Both the position numbers and the translations under genes were made by a program. Below the pieces are notes generated by a model, which saw nothing but the letters and a program-made list of their open reading frames with translations, did no database searches and was not told the origin of the DNA. Source: Baffinella frigidus (lineage: Eukaryota; Cryptophyceae; Cryptomonadales; Baffinellaceae). From it: 15,694 bases of DNA. How positions within the stretch are numbered: the first letter of the stretch is position 1; each line of letters opens with the position of its first letter. Location: contig MU647380.1 of the NCBI GenBank assembly GCA_026770585.1, forward strand, positions 64,733 to 80,426, written 5' to 3'. Below, in pieces: positions 1 to 8,620 of the stretch.

Positions 1-257
1 AAAAGAAGAACGCTAAAAGTTGAGTAAAGGGAAAAGGAATGGCTCCAAGGTCCGGCAAAAGCCGAGACCTGGAGGTTCCTCATCCAACTGAATCCAAAAC
101 ACGGCTCTGTGTCTCGGGCTGCTGATGCTCCGCGGCGCCTTTCGTGAGCAGAGATCCCTCTTGCCCTGCTTCCCCATCTATGCGTTCTCTTAGGATAGAA
201 ACCTGTTGAATGTTGCCACTCCGCTCACGAAATGGCAGCATCCAATCTCTGCGGATC
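1..257 (+). repeat. Terminal direct repeat, probable end of 5' LTR (partial)
   Basis: This segment aligns without gaps to 14335-14591 (offset 14334), with 9 differences in 257 bases; 8 are transitions and most lie between about 100 and 150. The match begins at base 1, so the copy is probably truncated by the window edge. It ends abruptly after GCGGATC, where the two copies diverge. I read it as the inner (U5-side) end of a 5' LTR. It does not end in the usual CA, and no clear tRNA-complementary primer site (TGG...) follows at 258. An unrelated dispersed repeat is therefore the main alternative. Confidence 0.6.
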
Positions 258-1222
258 CTCGACAAAATGGATCCGCGGCCCACTTCCACCCACAACCCCA
301 CACCACGGAGCAGCGAGGCACGGCCACCAACCAGGCCAAACCCCTCCCTGTCCCCTCCCCCCATCCGCGGGAGAAGCTGCTCCAGACTAGGCCCGCCCCA
401 CCACCCGCCCCTTGAACAACCCAACATCCGGCCTCCCCTTCACACCAACGCAAAATTGGCCAATGTTCCCCACGCTGTCCCAACCAACCATGGCAGAGCC
501 AAAGACGGATCGAGCAGCACCGCTCCGCTCCGACAAAGAGGTCCCCCACCACCCTCAGACCCGGAATCCCACCAGGCACAGATTCCGCTCAGGCACGAAT
601 CACACCGCAAGAGCATCCCTGTAGCGAGAGGCACAGGGACACCAGCACAGGGGGGAGTCTTTAACACGGGCAACCCACGGCGGCATGCGGCTTGGAATTT
701 TGAGAATCATGCGCAAGAGAAACCGTAGGAGTGTCAGCTTCGAGCAACTCCTCCAGTGGACCCGCAGCCAGTGACGGTCACACCGAACGGACAGTGCGTC
801 CCGCGAACCCGGCACTGCTCAGAGGTGAAACCGGCATCACCGCACGGGGTAGCCTAGTGCCACAACTCAGACACCAAAGCTGCTCTCAAAGCCGAAAACC
901 TGCACATGCCAAGCAAATTCGAAAACGCCCAGCCAAATCTGACGCCAGAGCATGCCACCCCGCTCAAACCCGGGATCCCAACCTCACGCAGGCACCAGCA
1001 CCCGACAGCACCAGCCGCGCTCGCAGCACAGACGTGGCCAACGAACCGAAAGCCCCAAAAGCTCAAAGAACAGACGCGCGGCCAACGCGACAGCAGCTTG
1101 AAGCTCACAGAGCAGACGCGGCCAACGCGTCACAGAAGCGGTTAACGATCTGACAGCCCCAAAAGCTCACAGAGCAGACGCAAGGTCAACGCGTGCCACG
1201 ATGCTCAACTGAAAGTGCCGCC
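258..1222. other. A/C-rich leader region without a supported gene
   Basis: About 965 bases follow the terminal repeat. The + strand is very rich in A and C and poor in T (in 481-540: C 21, A 20, G 15, T 4), so stops are rare and long open frames arise by chance. The frames here mostly begin at GTG rather than ATG, are low in complexity (Pro, Arg, Ser, Thr) and carry no motif I recognise. In an LTR element this is where a primer-binding site and packaging leader would lie, but I see neither clearly. Confidence 0.5.
1051..1193 (+). repeat. Three imperfect tandem copies of a ~35-base unit
   Basis: Copies lie at about 1051-1089, 1096-1129 and 1155-1193. They share the core AGCTCACAGAGCAGACGC followed by a G/A-rich step and CCAACGCG or TCAACGCG. 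Copies one and three also share the lead-in AGCCCCAAA. A weaker fourth relative (CAGACGTGGCCAACGAA) lies just upstream near 1028. Spacing is irregular, so this is a degraded array rather than a clean microsatellite. Its function is unknown. Confidence 0.75.
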
Positions 1223-2074
1223 ATGAGCGTCATCCCGCACTTGGCCAGGGGCTCCAATCACCCGGCAGTGTGCAACCGCTGCAACCAGCCGAAACACAGG
1301 AACGATTTCTGGCAACAACACATCCAATGCAGGATCGACTACCCTCCGGCGCACACGGCGATCAGGATGCAGCAGCCACCCACCCACAACGACGTCAGGA
1401 ACGGCCAGCAACACCATAGCCCCGGCGGCTCTGCCGCTACACAGCAGGCGTCGGCGCTGCTCAACGGCTCCCCACCTCACTGACAGAGCAGTCCCCGTAC
1501 GGAGGATACCACGGCGCAGCAGGAGGCATCGCCAACATCGGGTCATGGGCAGCCGGCTACGCGGATCCGTCCCAGCCGCGCAACGCTCCCACCCGCAACA
1601 TCAACGCTGCGACGATTCTCCAGGCAGAGTATCTGCTCTAAAATCAGAACAACAACCTACCCGTGCACAACCTCAAGTTGGAAATGTACTGGGATCCGAA
1701 TGGACTGAGCGGCTCTCCCCGGACCTCGCCTACAAGGAAGCCCCCACGGAGGGAGAGCTCCAGGAAGCCCCTACAAGCACGGGGACCACCACAGCCCCAA
1801 CGGCGGCCGCGCCACGCACGCCCGTCACCCGAACGATCCCCCGTACAACGGATTTCCCGGAGGTCCTCCTCCTCCGCCTACGTACTCTGGGGATACTACC
1901 CCAATAGGATCATCCACTCACCCTCATACCCTCGTGAGGGGCAGTCTGGGGACATTACCCCTTGTAGATGACCGGAGTGACTTGACACAGGTCACGTCCA
2001 CACAGTCACGTCCACTATACGGAGATATACGCCCACTGCACGAGCGCTCCTCTCCTCCTCTCAGTGAAGCCTAA
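1223..2074 (+). pseudogene. Broken ORF with Cys/His finger-like motif, upstream of gag
   Basis: The ATG at 1223 sits in an excellent start context (GCCGCC before ATG, A after). The first 86 codons run to a TGA at 1481 and contain C-X2-C-X12-H-X2-C (1271-1330) with an aromatic DFW between the ligands. Protein-like sequence seems to continue in another frame from about 1483, rich in Gly and Tyr, with a TAA near 1639. It then moves to a third stretch from about 1703 that is Pro/Gly/His-rich and ends at TAA 2072-2074. I infer one decayed protein with two frameshifts, about 280 codons in all. The family is not recognised. The finger spacing recalls the one at the end of Gag (X12 between ligands), which hints at an element-encoded nucleic-acid-binding accessory protein. 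Low-complexity open sequence is the alternative. Confidence 0.33.
1889..1902 (+). repeat. GGGG-N6-CCCC mini stem-loop, first of three
   Basis: GGGG followed by six bases and CCCC, with ATACTA as the loop. The same 4-bp stem recurs at 1948-1961 (loop ACATTA) and 3179-3192 (loop ATATTG), each time preceded by TCT. A partial copy (GTCTGGGGATACT) is tandemly added just before the last one. The stem is short, so structural meaning is uncertain; shared descent from the duplicated block explains at least two of the three. Confidence 0.4.
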
Positions 2075-2130
2075 CTCGCACACGATGTCTCCGTGTGTCT
2101 CTAGCGCCTGAGGGGAGCCCTTCCGCCAGA
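1917..2130 (+). repeat. Leader/promoter duplication, upstream copy
   Basis: This segment matches 3135-3361, mostly at a fixed offset of 1231 bases; the downstream copy has a 12-base insertion near its 5' end. The match covers the duplicated TCACGTCCA boxes, the TATA region, the pyrimidine-rich leader and the gag-like ATG (2085 here, 3316 downstream), and ends after TTCCGCCAGA. In this copy both TATAAG motifs read TATACG (2016-2021 and 2026-2031). The short gag-like frame from 2085 stops at TGA 2109-2111. It is probably an inactive duplicate of the true leader, or 3' coding sequence of the broken ORF at 1223-2074. Confidence 0.85.
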
Positions 2131-2481
2131 AGTCATGAAGCCCCAAACCGTTCCCAAGGGACGGGGCGGAGGACGCCAACGCCCGGTCGCTCCTCAGCGC
2201 CCAAGAACGTCCATCCAGGGGGGGGGCTCCTCAGCTCCTCCCATGTCGGCGGCAACACCGCCCCGGCTCTCAATCTGCGCTGGCGGCCCTCCAAGGCGCT
2301 GGCGCACCGCATGTGCCTCACCAGTCCAAGGCACTGCTTGCGCCCCGGGCTCTACCTGACTCCATCGCGCAACTCGTGGGAAGAACGCGACTTGTTTCCT
2401 CCCTCCCACCCAACGGCAATAAGCGCGCCATGCCAATCAGCCCGTCACCGCGGCGCGCCTCCTCGACGACCGCGCGCCTTC

Positions 2482-2509
2482 GCGCTGGCGCTTACCGCGG
2501 CGCCAGCGC
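2482..2509. repeat. Hairpin, 10-bp perfect stem, first copy
   Basis: GCGCTGGCGC (2482-2491) and its reverse complement GCGCCAGCGC (2500-2509) are separated by 8 bases. The same two arms recur at 2879-2907 around a 9-base loop of different sequence. The GC content of the stem would make it stable in RNA or single-stranded DNA. Function is unknown. Confidence 0.7.
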
Positions 2510-2878
2510 TGCGCTTCGTGGGCGAGCACTCCACGGTCTTCATGCCGCATCATCATCGCGCGACCCAACGCCTCGCCCACTCAGGGCCGGCGGCAACGAC
2601 ACCGCCCCGGCTCGTGCCACAACGGACCCCTGCACCCCTCGCCCAGAAGTTCCGCACTCCATCTGTGCAGGGGGGGACAAAGGGGGGAGGGCCTCACCGG
2701 TTCGGGAAACCAGCGCTCCCGTGCTCGTGCTACAAAGGTCCTCTGCAACTCTTCGCGCTGGCGCGCATCATGACGCCGGCGCCTCACTCCGCGGGCGAGC
2801 GACTCCAGCGTCTCGAACGACCATCAACGGCCTCGCCCTCTTCGTTCGTGCCGGCGGATCTCCTCGACCCCGGCACTC

Positions 2879-2907
2879 GCGCTGGCGCTTCAACGCGGCG
2901 CCAGCGC
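2879..2907. repeat. Hairpin, 10-bp perfect stem, second copy
   Basis: Arms identical to those at 2482-2509 (GCGCTGGCGC at 2879-2888, GCGCCAGCGC at 2898-2907) with a 9-base loop. A half-preserved relative with GCGCTGGCGC as left arm lies near 2756. The arms are preserved while loops and flanks differ. Confidence 0.7.
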
Positions 2908-3134
2908 TTCAACACCCCGCTTCAAGAAACATCTCCACGTTCAAGTCCAAGAATCTCCACGGCCAAGTCCAAGAAGCATCCTCAAGACCCGACAATTAGG
3001 CAGCTTAAGCTAAGTTAGTCTAAAGGTACGTCCGACAAGTACAACAAGTTCCAACTAAAACGCGCGCATCACGCCGCCGTCGCGCACGTCCCTCGCATCT
3101 GCTACACGCGTAGTTTCTGCAAATATGACTATCT

Positions 3135-3361
3135 ACTTACCCTCGAAGCCTCGTGAGAGGAGTCTGGGGATACTGTCTGGGGATATTGCCCCATGTAGAT
3201 GACCGGAGTGACTTTACACAGGTCACGTCCACACAGTCACGTCCACTATAAGGAGATATAAGCCCATTACACGAGCGCTCCTTTCCTCCTCTCAGTGAAG
3301 CCTAACTCGCACACGATGTCTCCGTGTGTCTCTAGTGCCCGAGCGGAGCCCTTCCGCCAGA
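3135..3361 (+). repeat. Leader/promoter duplication, copy attached to gag
   Basis: Partner of 1917-2130. It includes a 12-base insertion producing two adjacent GTCTGGGGATA motifs (3163 and 3175), the duplicated TCACGTCCA boxes, two TATAAG motifs, a C/T-rich leader and the first codons of gag. The match ends at 3361, inside gag codon 16, so the duplicated unit is not a plain LTR, which would normally end before the gag start. Confidence 0.85.
3223..3262 (+). promoter_or_regulatory. Probable promoter of gag: two ACGT boxes and two TATAAG boxes
   Basis: TCACGTCCA occurs at 3223-3231 and again at 3237-3245. The ACGT core is typical of bZIP-type binding sites. Directly downstream TATAAG occurs twice, at 3247-3252 and 3257-3262, ten bases apart. 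The gag ATG at 3316 is about 65 bases from the first TATA, which leaves a leader of roughly 25-40 bases if transcription starts about 30 bases after TATA. The arrangement is visible; transcription from it is inferred. A copia promoter would normally sit in the LTR, so this may be an internal promoter. Confidence 0.5.
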
Positions 3362-6300
3362 CGTACCCCCCTCCGAGGGTCGATCCGGGCGGCCCTGCGC
3401 CTGTGCCTCGGCGTGTCCTCCCCGGAGCAACCCCCCCGGCAGAGAAGCCCCCAGGAGGACCCCCAGGGGCACAGAATGGCGATCCAGCGCCGCCAGTGCA
3501 CCCATTCGTCCCCTCGAACACGTTCAACCCCACGATCAAAAACCTGGCGCAGTACGTGGATCGTGAAAAGGCCGCCATGCGCGTGAGCAGCGATAACGTG
3601 TACGAAATCCCTGACGCGAACACCACGGCATTCCATGAATGCGACCGCAGCATGATCGCCCGCATGTGCCAAATCATGTGGGACGCCTGGCGCAACCACA
3701 TCGAAAGCATCCTGTATCCAGAGGACAACGCCACGCAAGCGACCCTCCGCAAAGGCGATGCTCAGGACGAATTCCACACTCTGCAGCAATACATAACATG
3801 AAACGGCGGCCACAACGGCAACCTCATCCAGATGATCACGGCGGTCTTCCCCGCGTACAACACGTGGTTACGCCAGGAAGTGCTCAACCCGAACGTCACC
3901 TTCCGCCAGGCCTGTCGGGATGACGAGGCCTGCCAAATCGTGCACATGAGCTAAGACATGCTCCAGATGATCCATCAGACGATCATCTCCTTCCACTCGC
4001 AAGGAGATGCGCCGTTCCCAGCCGACTCACCGTTCTCGCAGCACCACAACACGCGCGATAAAACGGCGCACCACCTGCGAGCAGTCTCGGGGACATACCG
4101 CCGCTATGTTGGGTCAGCGACGGAGAACTTCGTCACCGGAAACACCTACTACATATGGCCAACCTGGACGCAACCCAACGTGATACGGTACCTGGCCGCG
4201 TTCACCGCCGATTTGGACCAGACAGCGCGAGAGATCATGGCCAAACCGTCCATCACCATGCGCGAGACCATCCAGCTCTCCAAGCTCGTTGGGCACGTGC
4301 ACGCACTATGCTGCACTCTCGCCAGCATCAACCAGTGGCCGAGACCTGCCTCAGCTACCTTCCTGTACACAAAGTACGACTACACGCCCTCAATCGGGAG
4401 CTGCCAACGACAATCCAGCTCCGAATCGTCGAGCACCCTCACGACAACTCCCTGAACTATACAGCAAGGTCCCTGCTCTTCAAATCTTCCTCCGTCGACG
4501 TATCCAAGGTGCACAGCTTCGGAGAAGAATGGATAGAATCACTACGTGAGGTCTTCCGCACCGCGACAGAGAGCAGCCAGAGAGCAGGAACAGCTCCACC
4601 CAACGACGACCAGTGGCGTACCAGTCGCGACATCCTCGCTATGCAGGGATCCGTTTCGCACCACTCCGTCAACGTATACGGGTACGAAACGACAGGACCT
4701 CCCCCGTCTGGATCAACACTGACGGTGATCGTGCTCAGCGACAAATACGGCCAGAACCACTTCTTCCGGCAGAAAGGGCAATCGACACCCACTTGCCGCA
4801 TGCCGAGCGGAAAGATTCCCTTCCTCCCGAATCTCCCGCTCGCGGATATCGTCGACCAGACCAAGGCAATATTCAAGACGTGCTTCGCAGGCGTCGACAT
4901 CACTCCCACCCTGCGTCGATACCCCTACCTGAGTACAAGGACGCACACGTTCGAAAACTTGGTGCCGGGCGAGTATGACACCAACGGACGGGAAAGCGAA
5001 TCATACAAGAAGGCCATCGGAACCATGTTCGCCAACATGCTCCTCGAGAAACCTCACACCGCTTTCTACGCAGCCATGGTGGAGCTCCTCGGCCCCCTGG
5101 GACACGCCTCCATGGAGTCGCTGCGGAACGACTACGAACGTTGGTACCAATTCGCGGTAGCCCTCGATGCCCACCTCGCCATTCTGATCCTCTGGATTGG
5201 GAAGGCGCACCTCGCTGCATCCCCGTTCACGGGTATCACGAGCTCCCTCTGCGACACCTCAAAAGGGCACACGCAGGATGACCTTCCCCTCCAGCACTGG
5301 ACACAGCTGGTGGCCATCTGGCAGCTCGAGACGAAAAACACCCAGGAAGACGTCATGGAGCTCGAAGCCGGGTTGAGGCGCCCCCCCCCATGGTCAACAA
5401 CATCCTGTCGACGGACACGTGCGACACGATCGCGGATCTGTTGTCTGTCTGGGCACGGACACCTCCGGAACTCAAGATCAGGGTGGCACACGTCCCCACC
5501 CTGGCGGTTGCAAGGGCTATCAAGTGCACGCTTGCTAACGACAGCAACGCGGGCCACTACAACACCCTGCACCTCAACGATCTCAAGCAGAAGCTTCATC
5601 GCATCCTGTGCGAGGGACAATACCAGGAAACCTCCGACCCGCCTACACCCTGCAGAACTGGACGGACGACGTACGCAAAATGTTTCGCCTGATCAGAATA
5701 TTTCACATCCAGATGAAGAACACGACGTACGTCAGCGAAGAGCCAACCCGGAGCATCCTCGCAGCAGGCGTGGTGGACAACGCCCCCAAGACCCCGCCGC
5801 ACCCCCAACGCCCCAAGACCCCGCTCCGCCCTGCGGCGGTGGAATCGGAAACCTCGGACAAGGAGTGCAAGTTCTGCCACGAGACGGTGGTCTACAAGGA
5901 CCAGCGGGAAAACCACAAACCAGATTGCATGAAGCGCAAACGGGGGAGGGAGCAATTCTCGGGCGCTCGGTGCCAGAAATGCCGCCTCCAGACACGCGAA
6001 TGCACATGCCCGAAGGAGTGATCGCGCTGCAGGGATCGCTCCGAATCTCGGGGACGGAGCCACGGCCTTGACGACCTCGCGGACGCCAATGGCGGGGCCC
6101 CCGCCAACTGGCCCCGCCCACCTGCCCAGGAGCAACACCAGGGCCGCAAACAGGGACGCAACGACCGTGGAGACAACCGTCGGGGCAACAACCGCCGCAA
6201 CATCGGGCGCACGCACCCCGCAACGGTGTGCACCCTCATGGCCGCGGTAATGATCGCGGCAAACCTCTCGCCAGTCGCGGCACTGTCGGGCGGAGCAGCA

Positions 6301-6363
6301 CCAGCCATCGTGGTCGACGGACTCACCATCTGCTCGCAGCAACCATCACCGGCGTGGCGGTAA
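3316..6363 (+). pseudogene. gag: gag of the copia-type element, multiply disrupted
   Basis: Starts at ATG 3316 (A at -3), preferred over the in-frame GTG at 3295. The N-terminus is Pro/Gly-rich to about codon 65, followed by a long, mostly helical-looking region with many Trp, His and acidic residues. I do not recognise a standard copia Gag domain. The C-terminus has a finger C-X2-C-X12-H-X3-C (5866-5928), a Cys cluster C-X2-C-X6-C-X-C (5971-6009) and an RG/N-rich basic tail (about 6136-6201), fitting nucleocapsid RNA binding. Breaks: TGA 3799, TAA 3952, a shift near 4380-4400, a shift at a run of nine C (5381-5389), a shift near 5630, TGA 6019, and a final shift near 6290-6360 into the pol frame. 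About 900 codons to the TGA at 6019 is large for copia. The similar breakage in pol argues for decay rather than recoding. Confidence 0.7.
5866..6009 (+). other. Gag C2HC-like finger and second Cys cluster
   Basis: The first motif is Cys-X2-Cys-X12-His-X3-Cys; the second, 14 residues later, is Cys-X2-Cys-X6-Cys-X-Cys. A classic retroviral zinc knuckle is Cys-X2-Cys-X4-His-X4-Cys, so the first motif is longer and resembles C2HC fingers of other nucleic-acid-binding proteins. An Arg/Gly/Asn-rich tail follows after the TGA at 6019. Position at the Gag C-terminus supports a nucleocapsid role; zinc binding is inferred from spacing. Confidence 0.55.
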
Positions 6364-6930
6364 CGGCAGCCACCAGCCTGGCAGCCCGAGGACGCCATCT
6401 CGCCGCAACCCTTGTACCGGTCTGGACATACCATTCCAACGTGCTGCCGATACCGACCGCTAACGCCGACGCCGACCTACACCTCCTGGTGCTGGGCGCA
6501 TCCCTAGAGAGCGCACTGTTCCTCTCTCCGTCGAGCGGCCCCTGGAAGATCAAAGTACGGGCCCTGCGCCGACTCATCAACATGGCCCTGACAGCACTGT
6601 GCATGTCGCTATACGGACTCATGCTCCTCGCCACACTCTGGATCGCCTATTTTGGCTCAACAGCCAACGCGAAGATCTCTGGAGCCGCCGCAGACAGCCA
6701 GCAACAGAGCAACATCACCCAGTGGTTGGCGTACGCAAATCTCATCACCGTGACGGACGTGCTGGGGGCAATCACAACCTTCATCACCTGGCAAACCCTG
6801 GCACACCACATGTGCCTCAGGGTTCACAAAGGAACACACTCCCTGCACCGGCCGCCGATTCCACCGCCGAGCCTGCATCACAATGGCCCTGTTTGCCCTG
6901 ACTCTTCTCACCAGCGCCTCGGCGCACAAC
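6204..6930 (+). other. Membrane-like hydrophobic block between Gag and protease
   Basis: Several hydrophobic stretches follow the basic tail. One is in the gag frame (about 6222-6300, Ala/Met/Val-rich). Three are in the pol frame: a short Ala/Val/Thr stretch near 6345-6390, a strong 28-residue segment at 6573-6658 (Leu, Met, Trp and aromatics, flanked by Arg on its N side) and a segment at 6723-6791. A further signal-like stretch with a Met start lies in the other frame at 6883-6925. Two of these are strong transmembrane candidates. Copia elements do not usually carry such a block here; env-like genes, where present, lie after pol. It could be a lost accessory membrane protein fused into the polyprotein. 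Confidence 0.45.
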
Positions 6931-7139
6931 GGGCGCAACCACCCGCAACCGCACCAGCTCGAGCCCACGCCAGCGTCAACAACGACAATGCCGGCCTCCT
7001 CGGAACGCGAACCCCCGGCCAGGGCTCAAGCACCCCCAGCCACGGGAACTCCCGAGAATTCCCATGCCACGTGCCAGAGGAGCCGCCAATCTCTGAGACA
7101 GAAGGGGGGCCAACAACCGACACCCCAGAGGACGCGTCA

Positions 7140-7500
7140 GACCCCAAATCGATGATCCCGAAGTACGGCAAGCTCTTGGCCAGCACCGCGTCCATCTCCG
7201 ACAAGATGCTCCGAGGCCTGTATCTCATCGACACCGGAACTCAGATATCACTGGTGTGCAACACCACCAACCTCACAGAGCTGACAGAACTGCCGCACCC
7301 CGTCGCGTGGGGCGGAGCGCCAGCAAGGGCACCGCAGCCCGCCACCCACAAGGGCCGGTTGACAATGAGCATCGTCGCCAACGACAACCGAACCTATCCC
7401 ATCTCGATTCCGGGAGTATTCTACTGCGCAACCGCGCGCCTCAACGCTCTCTCGACCTCCGACCTCAAAGGAGCGGGAATCTCCTTCAAAATAGATATGG
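7140..7500 (+). other. Copia-type aspartic protease domain
   Basis: The active-site triplet Asp-Thr-Gly is at 7230-7238, preceded by hydrophobic Leu-Tyr-Leu-Ile and followed by Thr-Gln-Ile-Ser-Leu-Val, as expected for a retroelement pepsin-fold half enzyme. About 65 codons later comes a stretch matching the copia pattern VLYVP-x-LR-x-NLLSVS, here with Phe-Tyr, Leu-Asn-Ala-Leu-Ser and Gly-Ile-Ser-Phe. The active site looks intact. It would cut the Gag-Pol polyprotein during particle maturation. There is no stop inside this domain. Confidence 0.75.
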
Positions 7501-7685
7501 ACGCCCCAAGCGAGAGCGCTGTGAGTTTCATCTCCGACGCCGGGAAACGAAAGTTGTATGGATCGAAACACTGCCGTTCCTGCCCACTGTCAACATCATG
7601 TCACAACCGCAGCCCCTGCCAGACAGTGGCTTCAACCTGGTCCAACGCCACGACACTGGGCAAACTGCCACCCGCGGACTACACA

Positions 7686-8620
7686 CACCTCATCTTCGAC
7701 CACGCCCCGCAGCAGGTACTGCAGCGCCTCGCACAGCGCACGGTTGGGCTGGTCGAGAAGAACATGAAGTTCTGCAACATGTCCGGGAAATGCCACACGT
7801 GCATGGAAACGCAGATGCGGATCCCCGACCAGAACGACACGAGCTTGCCGGAACAGGTCGAGGCCTGCCACGACCTCTGGTGCATTGATCTCCTAGACTT
7901 CCCCAACGCCCCTAGCCACGATGGTAACAAACACTGTCTGCTCATCATTGACGCCTTGTCGTCCTACCGGGTCGCGCTCTTCGCACCCACCAAAGACGGC
8001 CTCGTCGGCCAGCTCGGACTCTATCTGCAGTGGCACCGGAACTACACGGGACGCAGCCCCAAGTTTTTCCAGAACGACGGAGCCGGAGAACTGGTCGGGG
8101 AACCCATGGCGCAGCTCCGTAACAAATACGGCATACGTCTGCGCGTTTCGGAACCCTACGACCCCCGTCCAAATGGGCGCGCGGAGAAATCGGTGGATAT
8201 GGCGTGCAAATGCCTGCGCTCCACCCTCCATCACTCAGGCGTGTCGTGCAAGTTCTGGACACACGCGGTCTCGTACTGAACACAGATACGAAACCGTATC
8301 CCGATAGTGAGCAACGCCACGAGCGACGTGGACATGATCGGCGAAAGCCCGTTCTCGGTGTATTTCCCTCAGACCACCAACGACATGTCCGCCTCTGCCA
8401 TCTTCGGCGCATACGCCTCCATCCACATCACCAAGTCCAGAATGAGAGACATCGGCCTCCACCCGAAGCTGGACACCAACAGCTTCGCTGGCATCTAACT
8501 CGGAGTGGTCCCACCGGGACGAGCCCGAAAAGGGATGGTAATCTACATCCCGTCGCATAAACGGGTGATGATCGTGCGACGCTGCGCCCTCGACGCAACC
8601 TTCCTTCCGCACCGACGGAC
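7686..8620 (+). other. Integrase domain with HHCC finger and intact D,D35E
   Basis: The zinc-binding N-terminus is His-X4-His-X29-Cys-X2-Cys (His at 7686 and 7701, Cys at 7791 and 7800). The catalytic core has Asp at 7887, Asp at 8076 in a Gln-Asn-Asp-Gly context and Glu at 8184 after Pro-Asn-Gly-Arg-Ala; 35 residues separate the last two. The Phe-Trp...Ala-Val and Asn-Arg-Ile-Pro landmarks of copia integrases follow, but a TGA at 8277 and a TAA at 8496 cut the C-terminal part. The domain inserts cDNA into the genome. The catalytic residues survive although the product could not be made full-length. Confidence 0.88.

Larger units (their letters stand above)
2131..3134. repeat. GC-rich degenerate repeat tract between the two leader copies
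   Basis: About 1 kb without a supported gene. Several modules recur: GGCGGCAACACCGCCCCGGCTC near 2243 returns near 2588 with three extra bases, CGCGCTGGCGC appears near 2481, 2755 and 2878, and GGGCGAGC..ACTCC appears near 2521 and 2802. The longest open frame here (2095-3018) begins at GTG, is low in complexity and matches no family I know, so I do not call it a gene. After about 3020 the sequence is more mixed and featureless until the second leader copy begins. Confidence 0.6.

Noticed and set aside
80-427. Minus-strand frame open in both terminal repeat copies (also 14414-14617)
   Set aside because: The shared part is only the repeat itself at 96.5% identity; the differences include several amino-acid changes, and no promoter or longer conserved start is seen.
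2095-3018. 307-codon open frame on the + strand
   Set aside because: It starts at GTG, is low in complexity and covers a GC-rich repeat tract; repeats are not kept in one reading frame. The C/A bias of the strand explains the lack of stops.
3135-3361. 5' LTR of the element at the leader duplication
   Set aside because: The match continues past the gag ATG, no third copy occurs after pol, and no primer-binding site follows; the 1-257/14335-14591 pair fits LTRs better.
5381-5389. Run of nine C as a programmed frameshift site
   Set aside because: It lies in the middle of Gag, not at a gag-pol junction, and shifts are followed by further random breaks. A slippage indel, or an assembly error at a homopolymer, is more likely.
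5596-6342. 248-codon minus-strand frame opposite the end of gag
   Set aside because: It lies opposite clear Gag Cys motifs and the basic tail; it is a shadow of the + strand coding and its composition bias.
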